The notes under the pieces: model-generated
The model's database searches: none
What the model saw: the letters and a program-made list of their open reading frames with translations, nothing else
Told to the model about the DNA's origin: nothing
Source of the DNA: Ruminococcaceae bacterium UBA7030
GTDB taxonomy: Bacteria; Bacillota; Clostridia; Oscillospirales; Acutalibacteraceae
Direction: 5' to 3'
Assembly: GCA_002494125.1 (NCBI GenBank)
Contig: DLBD01000149.1
Location: 1 to 12,704, forward strand
Length of the DNA: 12,704 nt
In this document: positions 5,789 through 12,704 of the stretch, piece by piece
Position numbering within the stretch: the first letter of the stretch is position 1
How the letters are laid out: every line of letters starts with the position of its first letter
Translations under genes and position numbers: made by a program

Positions 5789-7765
5789 ATGCGAAGATCA
5801 ATATTCTTTAAATTTGCGCTGATAATAATACCCATTGTTCTTATATTTGAGGTTGCGGAAATGTATTTTTCATATCGCTCGATTTATGACGAAACGTTTG
5901 AAGCGAGCGAAAAAACCGTAGTGACCGTTGCTGCCGAAGCGGCTGACGAGTTCAAGTATTATAACGCCGATGATGTAAGAGATTGTTATGAGTGCAGTAA
6001 CAAGTTCAGCGAGTATTGCTTTCAGTACGGAGTTACCTATATTTTCGCAATTGAACCCGATGTCGAAAACCGTAACGAAAAATATATTTCAATAGGCTTC
6101 GGAGAAGGCGCCTCTGATGACGCAAAAGAAACGCGTTACCATGGAGTAGTGGTTGAAGGCACGCTTTCCGATGAAGAAATCAAGGTTTATAACGGCGAAG
6201 AAAGATATGCCGTCGTGCACGAGGTTAATCGTTTTGACGATACTTTACTCTGCTATTACTCGGTTAACGAGTATTATGATTATGAAACCGGCGAAATGAA
6301 GCTTCGCGAGACTCCCGTTCTGGTAGCGGCGGAGATTTCATTTTCAAGAGTTATTGCCAGTGTGGAAGCAAGGATTAAACGAATCGGTGCGTACGAAATA
6401 GCCTTTGCATTTATCTCAACGTCAGTAATCTTTATCGTGCTGTATTTAAAAATCAGCGACCCGCTCAAAAAAATCAGTTCAAGAATGAAAAACTTTGTCG
6501 TCGACAGAGAAAAGGATTTTGAAAAATTAGATGTAAAGGGTTGTGACGAGCTGGCCGAAATGTCAAAATCCTTTAATGATATGGCTGATGAAATTGACAG
6601 CTATATTGATTACATTAATAAAGTTAATAAAGAAAGAAATATGCAGGAGGCGGAGCTTGATATTGCTAAAAATATACAGGCCGGTCTTTTAAAACCGCCT
6701 CGCTATGAAGACGAAACCGTAAGCATAAACGCCTATATGAAACCGGCGAAAAATGTCGGCGGTGATATGTATGAATATCAGGTTCTTGATGACGGCAGAG
6801 TATATATTATCATAGCGGATGTGTCCGGAAAGGGTATAATAGCGGCTCTGTTTATGTCGCGCGCAATTACGCTTCTTCATCAGTATGCGCTTCTCGGCCA
6901 TTCACCGTCGAAGATGCTTTTTGAATTCAACAACACGCTTGCGGAACAGAATCCGAAAGGTCTCTTTATCACAACGTTCGCCGCAATATACGACCCGAAG
7001 ACAGGACTTCTGACCTATTCAAACGCAGGGCATAACCGTCCGTACATTGTATCGGACAGGCTTATTATGCTCGACGGCGCAGCAGGTGTTGCAGCAGGCA
7101 TATTCAGCAATAATGAATATGAAGAAGAAACTGTTCGTCTCAACCCCGGCGATACGGTATTCCTTTATACCGACGGCGTTAACGAGGCTGAATGCGTATC
7201 GGGCGAACTGTTCGGCGTTGCGGCGCTTGAAGAGGTGCTTGAAAAGCATATCGGAAAAGCGAAGGGTGGTATTACTGATGATGTTATTGCAACGGTCAGG
7301 GAATACACGGACGGTGCTTTGCAGAATGACGACATAACCGTTATTTCTATGCAGGTAAAGCAAAAGCCCGAAAGCAGATCGTTAACAACCTTCGCAGAAA
7401 CGAAGAATCTTGTTGACCTCAAAAAGATGATAAACGATATGCCTTGTCTTACCGTTGATTCAAAAGCCCAGCTTAATCTTATCGCTGAAGAGATATTTGT
7501 TAATATATGCTACTATGCGTATGAAAAAAATCAGGGCGAAATAACGGTTGAGCTTGATGTCACCAACGATAGCGCAACTCTGACCTTTATCGATAACGGT
7601 ACTCCGTTTGACCCGACTCTTGATGTGGTTGATATTAATGATTACGACCACGAAAAGCGTATCGGCGGTCTCGGACGTTTCATCGTTTTCGAGATGGCAG
7701 ACGAGTATTCATATGAATACAGGGATAATAAAAACATACTCAGAATTACTAAAAACATAAATTAA
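5789..7765 (+). CDS. Membrane sensor with SpoIIE-type PP2C phosphatase and RsbW-like kinase domains
   Basis: This is a 658-residue bifunctional partner-switching regulator. Domains in order: transmembrane helix 1 (about 5-23); an extracytoplasmic sensor of about 175 residues; transmembrane helix 2 (about 202-220); HAMP (about 221-277); a coiled-coil signalling helix ending in a RsbU-like 'ELDIAKNIQAGLL'; a PP2C/SpoIIE phosphatase with acidic metal-site residues in GGD326, D344-VSGKG, YTD462-G and NDD515-IT; and a C-terminal GHKL ATPase of the RsbW/SpoIIAB type (E567/E568...N572, D602-N-G, G626-G-L-G). All expected catalytic residues are present in both enzymatic domains. The likely substrate is the STAS protein encoded 22 bases downstream: the ATPase domain would phosphorylate its serine and the PP2C domain would remove the phosphate, with the balance set by an external ligand through HAMP. 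Vibrio SypE and Pseudomonas HsbR combine opposing activities in the same way, with different architectures. The ligand and final target cannot be told from sequence. Confidence 0.93.
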   Translation: MRRSIFFKFALIIIPIVLIFEVAEMYFSYRSIYDETFEASEKTVVTVAAEAADEFKYYNADDVRDCYECSNKFSEYCFQYGVTYIFAIEPDVENRNEKYISIGFGEGASDDAKETRYHGVVVEGTLSDEEIKVYNGEERYAVVHEVNRFDDTLLCYYSVNEYYDYETGEMKLRETPVLVAAEISFSRVIASVEARIKRIGAYEIAFAFISTSVIFIVLYLKISDPLKKISSRMKNFVVDREKDFEKLDVKGCDELAEMSKSFNDMADEIDSYIDYINKVNKERNMQEAELDIAKNIQAGLLKPPRYEDETVSINAYMKPAKNVGGDMYEYQVLDDGRVYIIIADVSGKGIIAALFMSRAITLLHQYALLGHSPSKMLFEFNNTLAEQNPKGLFITTFAAIYDPKTGLLTYSNAGHNRPYIVSDRLIMLDGAAGVAAGIFSNNEYEEETVRLNPGDTVFLYTDGVNEAECVSGELFGVAALEEVLEKHIGKAKGGITDDVIATVREYTDGALQNDDITVISMQVKQKPESRSLTTFAETKNLVDLKKMINDMPCLTVDSKAQLNLIAEEIFVNICYYAYEKNQGEITVELDVTNDSATLTFIDNGTPFDPTLDVVDINDYDHEKRIGGLGRFIVFEMADEYSYEYRDNKNILRITKNIN

Positions 7766-7775
7766 AAGCATATTT

Positions 7776-7783
7776 AGGAGGTG
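7776..7783 (+). promoter_or_regulatory. Strong ribosome binding site of the STAS gene
   Basis: AGGAGGTG is a near-perfect anti-16S match 4 bases before ATG 7788. It implies higher translation of the small STAS protein than of the enzyme upstream, as suits a stoichiometric partner. Confidence 0.8.
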
Positions 7784-7787
7784 CTTT

Positions 7788-8084
7788 ATGAAACTCAATA
7801 CAGTATTTGAAGAAAAGGTATGCACATTATCAATCGAAGGGGAGATTGATACGCTTACCGCTCCCGAGCTTGAGCAGGCAATTAATGACGCTGTTCCGAA
7901 TTGTGAAAAAATGATAATTGATTTTTCACAGGTTACCTATATTTCTTCGGGCGGACTCAGAGTTATTATCGGCGCAAACCACACTATCGGCAAGGAAAAT
8001 CTTATCCTGCGCGGTATGGCACAGAATGTTTACGAAATTTTCCGTCTTACCGGTTTTACGAACTTTTTAAATATCGAAGAATAA
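7788..8084 (+). CDS. STAS-domain anti-sigma-factor-antagonist-like protein
   Basis: This 98-residue single-domain protein belongs to the SpoIIAA/RsbV class. The motif YISSGGLRV places Ser54 at the position of the phosphorylated serine of SpoIIAA (Ser58), with Ser53 in place of the usual preceding Asp. The IDTLTAPEL segment near residues 20-29 matches the beta-alpha start of STAS folds. Unphosphorylated STAS proteins of this class bind and sequester a partner; phosphorylation releases it. Its kinase and phosphatase are most likely both in the upstream gene, which shares its transcript. No sigma factor or separate anti-sigma factor is encoded in the window, so the output is unknown. It may be a protein encoded further along the cluster, a distant sigma factor, or a non-transcriptional target such as a secretion or synthesis enzyme. 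Confidence 0.92.
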   Translation: MKLNTVFEEKVCTLSIEGEIDTLTAPELEQAINDAVPNCEKMIIDFSQVTYISSGGLRVIIGANHTIGKENLILRGMAQNVYEIFRLTGFTNFLNIEE

Positions 8085-8105
8085 TCTTATTATAAATCGA
8101 TTGTT

Positions 8106-8112
8106 AAGGGGA
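8106..8112 (+). promoter_or_regulatory. Ribosome binding site of the NRPS gene
   Basis: AAGGGGA lies 9 bases before ATG 8122, in the short gap after the STAS stop. No promoter or terminator is visible in this gap, which supports cotranscription. Confidence 0.65.
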
Positions 8113-8121
8113 TAGTGATTT

Positions 8122-11100
8122 ATGACTGAATTAATAAAGCGAATTAAAGAGAACATAAAAAATATGCCTGACTTTAAGGTTATTGTTGACAAGGGGGAAA
8201 ACGATAGCTTTACATATGCTCAGCTTGACGAGTGCGCAAAAAGAATCGCAGCAAAGCTTGTTCGTAACGGCGTGGGACACGGCGATTTTGTAACAATCGA
8301 ATTGCCTCGAAATAAGGAGTATATTGCGTCAATTTATGCGGTTTGGCTTATCGGCGCTGCATATGCTCCCTTGTCCTCGGATTACCCTGAGCAGCGACTT
8401 GAGTATATCCGTTCAAACTGTAATGCAAAGGCTGTTATAAACGAAAAGTTTCTGAGGAGAATCACAGATGAGAAGCCGTTTGAAGGTGAAGTCGAAATTT
8501 CGGATAATGATCCGGCTCTTTTGATTTACACCTCAGGTTCAACAGGAAAGCCCAAGGGCGTTTTGCATCCCCACGCAAGCATAAGCGACGCGGTTTTCAG
8601 ATATAACGAATACTTCAGCCTTCCGAAGGAGAGCCGTACGGCACTCGCTGCTCCGTTTTCATTTGTAGTTTCGGTTCACGATATCTTCCTTCCGCTTGCA
8701 GACTGTCATACCGGATATATAATGCAGCCCGAAGTTATGCGCGACCCGGTGCTTCTTGCTGATTTCATTGATGATAACAGCATTAATCACCTTTTCATCA
8801 GTCCAAAGATGCTCAAGGTGTTCACCCCCAAGGGCGATTCGCTTAAATCGGTTTATACGGGAAGCGAAAGAGTTTCCGACACTTACAGCGAGGATTACAG
8901 TCTTGTTGTAATGTACGGTCAGTCAGAGTGCGCCGGAGTGCTCGCCTTCAAGGTGGATAAAAAGTACAGCAACACCCCAATCGGAAAGCCTATCGGAGAG
9001 GTTAACGCATATGTCCTTGACGAAAACGGTAATCAGGTTGAGGAGGGTGAGCTCTGTCTTACAGGGCGCTTTGCTGTCGAATATCTCAATCTTCCGGAAC
9101 AGAGCGAAAAAACCTTTGTGAAAAATCCGTTTTCAGCACAGGACGGCTTTGAGAAAATGCTTCGTACCGGTGATATTGTAAAGCTCGGCGAGGACGGAAA
9201 TATAATTTTCCTCAACCGTATGGACTGGATGGTAAAAATCAACGGTCAACGAGTTGAGCCCGGTGAAATTGAAACAATTATAAAGAATACCGACGGTGTC
9301 TTTGACGCTGTTATTAAGGACTTTAAAAATCAGTACGGTCAGGTTTATCTTGTCGCTTATTATGTTGAAAATGAGCCTATCGACACCGACGAAATCAGAG
9401 ATGCAATAGCCAAAAAGCTTCCTTCATATATGATTCCGTCTTTCTTTGTAAAGCTCGATAAATTGCCGGTCAACGCTAACGGAAAGCTTGACCGCGGTGC
9501 GCTTGTACCTCCCGAGGCAGGCGCTTTCAAAAGCGAATATTCCGCACCTGAAACCGATATGCAAAAGGCGCTTTGCAATGCCTTCGAAAAGGTGCTTTCC
9601 GTTGAGCAGGTAGGTATCGACGACGATTTCTTTGCTCTTGGAGGCGACTCAATAAAATGCGTAATGGTTGCTTCGGAATGTGCGGTATATAATATATTTT
9701 CCGCCGACATCTTCGCCGGAAAAACTCCGCGTATGATTGAGCGCCGTATTATACAGAACGCTTCAAAGAAGCAGATTGGTAAAAACAGAATCAAGGAAAA
9801 GACTAAATCGTATCCGTTAACGCCTTTTGAGCGCGGTATGTATCTTGAGCAAAAGCTCAATCCCGATTCGGTCGTTTACAATCTTAATATCGCCGCTGTT
9901 ATCAACGGTTCTGATATTGAATGTGTAAAGGACTCCCTTAACGCCGTGTTCAGTGCGCACGAAGCGTTCCATTCCTTCTACGGTGAAGAAAACGGACTTC
10001 CGGTTCGTGTCCTAACAGAAAAACTCCCCGATATAACTGTAAAAAAGGCTTCATCATATGATGAAGTTATCGAAAAGGTAGACTCATACTCAACTCCTTT
10101 CGACCTCACGGCACAGATTCCCGTTATTCCTACGCTTTATGAGGTTGCCGACGGCAGCATAATTCTTCATATGGCGATTCATCATATTGCTTTTGACGGC
10201 GGCTCTGCAAAGACTTTCCTTAAAGAAATATTTGACGGTATTAACGGCGAAAAGGCTGAAGCGGCCGAAATCGACCTTTCAGACCTTTACTTTGACAGTG
10301 TTAACAATAAGTATGATAGCGGACTTGCGTTTTACCGTAAACTGTTTGAGGACGGCGTACCGGTTAACGATATGCCTCTTAAAGGCAAGCGCCCGAAGGT
10401 TCATCCGCTTTCCGACAAAGAGATTGCTGTTGACTACGCCGGCGAAAAGCTTAAGGTTCTTGACTCTGTTGCGCGACGCTATACTGTTACGGAATTTGAG
10501 CTTATTCTTTCTGCAGTTGCAATGGCTCTCGGAAAGTATTCAACCTCCGAGGATGTTGTTCTCGGTATACCGACAAATATCCGACCAAACGGAGCCGACG
10601 ATGTTATAGGTATGTTTGTCAATACCGCTCCGGTTCGTGTTAAACCTCAGAGAACTGCTGCTTTAACCGACTATATTGCGTCAGTAAGCGAAGCGGTGCG
10701 AGGCGTAACCTATGGCTCGTCCCTGCCGTTTGAGGATGTTGTCAAAGAATTTGTAAAGCAGCGTGACGAAAGCCGTAATCCCATCTTTGATGTCAGTGTA
10801 AACTATATGTGGGAACCTCCTGTATTTGAAAAGGACGGACTTTCTGTCAAGATGTATTCACCGCTCCAGAAGATGAGCCGTGATATCGGTATCTTTATCC
10901 GTAAAAGCGAAAGCGGACTTCGCTTCATGTTCCAGTATTCGTCAGAGCTCTTTGAGGATAAGGTCATAGAATACTTTATAGAGCAGATAATGCACACCCT
11001 CGATCTTATGACTGACAGCGGTATAAAAACCGTTCGCGACGCTCTTGCTCTTCCGGACAACCAGATGGCTGAGATGGAGGAGAGAAGCACTACCGAAACG

Positions 11101-12704
11101 GCGGATATTCCGATTGTTCTTCTTCATAAGCTCTTTGAAAAAGCAGTTGCGGAAAACGGCGACAAAACCGCTTTGATTGCGCAGGATGCGACTCTTACCT
11201 TTAACGAGCTTAATGAAAAGGCGAATATCGTTGCCGCTAATCTTCTCAGACGAGGCGTAACGATAGGGGACAGTATTGCGCTTCTACTTCCGCGTAAGTC
11301 GGTTTATTTCTGTTGTATGTTCGGCGTAAACAAGGCTGGAGCAACGTTTATCCCGTGCGACCCACAGTATCCGGCTGACCGTATTAATCATATTGTCGCC
11401 GATTCTGAGGCAAGTTATATCATCACAACAGAGGATAAGCTTGGCGATTATCCTGCTGAAAAGGTAATATGCGTTGATGATATTCTCAAAGGCGAATCCG
11501 AGGGAAATCCCGACATTCCTATGACCGGCGAAGAGCTTTGCTATATGATTTACACCTCCGGTTCAACCGGAAAGCCCAAGGGCGTTATGCTTCGCCATAT
11601 CGGAATATGCAGTTATCTTATGCCATATCCCTGCAATACTATTATGTATAACATAAAGAACCGTACAAATAACTGTATTTCGGTAACTACGGTTTCATTT
11701 GATATGTCCTTTAAGGAGCATTGCGGAGCTCTGTGCAACGGCAAGACTCTTATCTTTGCCGGTGACGACGAAATGAACGACCCGCGTGCTCTTGCACAGC
11801 TTATGGATAAAAACGATGTTGACTTTATAAATGCAACACCGTCCCGTATTGTTCAATATATGGATTATCCTCCGTTCAGAGATGCGCTTAAAAACTGTAA
11901 GGTTGTTATGTCCGGAGGCGAGGCTTATCCGATGTCGCTTCGCAACTCTATTAAAGAATGTGCACCCGACGCTGTTATTATTAATACTTATGGACCTACC
12001 GAAATAACGGTATCGTCAAATGCAACCGTCCTTAATGATGTCGAGGCAATACATATTGGAAAGCCGCTTACAAACTATACGGAATTCATTGTCGACAAGT
12101 TCGGCGACATTGCTCCTTACGGAGTAATAGGCGAGCTTTATATCGGCGGCGTCGGCGTCGGAAACGGTTACCGCAACCTGCCCGAAAAGACGGCACAGTC
12201 ATTTATTACCTACCGCGGTCAGCGTATGTATCGCTCGGGCGACTATACAAAATATAATAAAGACTTTGACATACTCATCTTCGGCAGAATAGACAACCAG
12301 GTTAAGCTTCGCGGTCTGAGAATTGAGCTTGGCGAGATAGAAGGTCTTATTGCTTCACAGCCGCACATAAAGAAAGTTGCCGTCGTTATCCGTAAGCTTA
12401 ACGGTCAGGATAACCTCTGCGCTTATTTTACAGCCGACTGTAAAATCGATATTGACGAGCTTCGTGAAGAGCTTAAAAAACACCTTACCCATTATATGGT
12501 GCCTACCGCATATCTTCAGATGCTTGAAATGCCGATGACTGCTAACGGTAAGACAGATGTTCGCCATCTTCCCGACCCGGTACCTGTATCACTCAGTGAG
12601 TTTGTCGCACCTGCCAATAAAACAGAAGAATTTTTCTGCGAATCCTTCAAAAAGGCTCTTAATCTAGAAAGAGTCGGCGCAACCGACGACTTCTTTGAAA
12701 TCGG
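8122..12704 (+). CDS. Non-ribosomal peptide synthetase, A1-PCP1-C-A2-(PCP2), continues past the window
   Basis: This is a single uninterrupted frame of 1527 complete codons, still open at the last base. Module 1 has an adenylation domain (about 15-470) with A3 YTSGSTGKPKG at 136-146, A5 MYGQSE, A7 LRTGD, an A8 loop, and A10 NGKLDR with Lys455. Its carrier domain (about 480-550) has LGGDSIK with phosphopantetheine Ser510. Module 2 has a condensation domain (about 563-965) starting PLTPFERGMYLEQ with active-site HHIAFDG at 687-693, an adenylation domain (about 1000-1490) with A3 at 1144-1154, FDMS with Asp1194, YGPTE, YRSGD and Lys1477, and a second carrier domain cut off just before its GGxS. 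The gene begins directly with an A domain, so A1-PCP1 is a loading module and the product has at least two units. In A1 the residue aligned with substrate-binding Asp235 of GrsA is Val182, so an ordinary alpha-amino acid is unlikely there; A2 keeps the Asp. The release domain is outside the window. Confidence 0.97.
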   Translation, partial: MTELIKRIKENIKNMPDFKVIVDKGENDSFTYAQLDECAKRIAAKLVRNGVGHGDFVTIELPRNKEYIASIYAVWLIGAAYAPLSSDYPEQRLEYIRSNCNAKAVINEKFLRRITDEKPFEGEVEISDNDPALLIYTSGSTGKPKGVLHPHASISDAVFRYNEYFSLPKESRTALAAPFSFVVSVHDIFLPLADCHTGYIMQPEVMRDPVLLADFIDDNSINHLFISPKMLKVFTPKGDSLKSVYTGSERVSDTYSEDYSLVVMYGQSECAGVLAFKVDKKYSNTPIGKPIGEVNAYVLDENGNQVEEGELCLTGRFAVEYLNLPEQSEKTFVKNPFSAQDGFEKMLRTGDIVKLGEDGNIIFLNRMDWMVKINGQRVEPGEIETIIKNTDGVFDAVIKDFKNQYGQVYLVAYYVENEPIDTDEIRDAIAKKLPSYMIPSFFVKLDKLPVNANGKLDRGALVPPEAGAFKSEYSAPETDMQKALCNAFEKVLSVEQVGIDDDFFALGGDSIKCVMVASECAVYNIFSADIFAGKTPRMIERRIIQNASKKQIGKNRIKEKTKSYPLTPFERGMYLEQKLNPDSVVYNLNIAAVINGSDIECVKDSLNAVFSAHEAFHSFYGEENGLPVRVLTEKLPDITVKKASSYDEVIEKVDSYSTPFDLTAQIPVIPTLYEVADGSIILHMAIHHIAFDGGSAKTFLKEIFDGINGEKAEAAEIDLSDLYFDSVNNKYDSGLAFYRKLFEDGVPVNDMPLKGKRPKVHPLSDKEIAVDYAGEKLKVLDSVARRYTVTEFELILSAVAMALGKYSTSEDVVLGIPTNIRPNGADDVIGMFVNTAPVRVKPQRTAALTDYIASVSEAVRGVTYGSSLPFEDVVKEFVKQRDESRNPIFDVSVNYMWEPPVFEKDGLSVKMYSPLQKMSRDIGIFIRKSESGLRFMFQYSSELFEDKVIEYFIEQIMHTLDLMTDSGIKTVRDALALPDNQMAEMEERSTTETADIPIVLLHKLFEKAVAENGDKTALIAQDATLTFNELNEKANIVAANLLRRGVTIGDSIALLLPRKSVYFCCMFGVNKAGATFIPCDPQYPADRINHIVADSEASYIITTEDKLGDYPAEKVICVDDILKGESEGNPDIPMTGEELCYMIYTSGSTGKPKGVMLRHIGICSYLMPYPCNTIMYNIKNRTNNCISVTTVSFDMSFKEHCGALCNGKTLIFAGDDEMNDPRALAQLMDKNDVDFINATPSRIVQYMDYPPFRDALKNCKVVMSGGEAYPMSLRNSIKECAPDAVIINTYGPTEITVSSNATVLNDVEAIHIGKPLTNYTEFIVDKFGDIAPYGVIGELYIGGVGVGNGYRNLPEKTAQSFITYRGQRMYRSGDYTKYNKDFDILIFGRIDNQVKLRGLRIELGEIEGLIASQPHIKKVAVVIRKLNGQDNLCAYFTADCKIDIDELREELKKHLTHYMVPTAYLQMLEMPMTANGKTDVRHLPDPVPVSLSEFVAPANKTEEFFCESFKKALNLERVGATDDFFEI

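Noticed and set aside
8122..9600. A1 as a 2,3-dihydroxybenzoate-type siderophore starter domain
   Set aside because: Aryl-acid domains such as DhbE have Asn at the Asp235 position and a distinct pocket. Val182 with the following SVHDIF does not match, and no siderophore genes are nearby.
9033..9860. Minus-strand frames of 69 and 166 codons within the NRPS gene
   Set aside because: They are antisense shadows of a continuous NRPS frame with all core motifs.
10187..10609. 140-codon plus-strand frame within the condensation domain
   Set aside because: It is in a different phase from the NRPS, which is unbroken here and carries HHIAFDG just before it.
1..12704. CRISPR array or insertion sequence
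   Set aside because: No regularly spaced repeats and no transposase with terminal inverted repeats were seen on either strand.

Overview
The window looks like a chromosomal stretch of a Gram-positive anaerobe of the Clostridia, possibly Ruminococcaceae or Lachnospiraceae. The reasons are strong AGGAGG-type ribosome binding sites, a sigma-A-like promoter, moderate G+C with AT-rich patches, a SpoIIE/STAS signalling pair and a clostridial-type NRPS. This assignment is an inference from style; no taxonomic marker gene is present.

Left part (1-5032): the 3' end of a type I restriction-modification operon, all on the + strand. It holds the last codons of a likely specificity subunit (hsdS), then an AT-rich 557-codon gene of unknown function with a C-terminal HEPN-RNase-like motif (Arg510...His515), then a complete EcoEI-type hsdR with an N-terminal DUF4145 domain. 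The unknown gene sits between hsdS and hsdR, the position taken by the anticodon nuclease gene prrC in EcoPrrI-type loci. It is therefore the best candidate in the window for an undescribed defence component.

Junction (4997-5788): a bidirectional terminator shared by hsdR and a convergent, N-terminally truncated tyrosine recombinase. Next come an 11-bp direct repeat, a sequence shaped like a tRNA 3' end (acceptor strand, discriminator and CCA) and a strong hairpin. The simplest reading is the worn edge of an integrated island that carries the restriction locus. The rest of this stretch holds a doubtful short minus-strand reading frame, a palindrome, a second terminator and a good promoter at 5710-5739.

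Right part (5789-12704): an apparent three-gene operon on the + strand. The first gene encodes a membrane-bound sensor with HAMP, a SpoIIE/RsbU-type PP2C phosphatase and an RsbW-like ATP-binding kinase domain in one chain. The second encodes a small STAS protein with the expected phospho-serine site. The third encodes a large NRPS that runs off the window and reads A1-PCP1-C-A2-(PCP2). The first gene could both phosphorylate and dephosphorylate the STAS protein, making a partner switch controlled by an external signal and cotranscribed with the NRPS. The first adenylation domain has valine (Val182) in place of the usual substrate-amine-binding aspartate, which suggests a non-alpha-amino-acid starter unit. 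The NRPS spans the last 4.6 kb as one uninterrupted frame, still open at the window edge.
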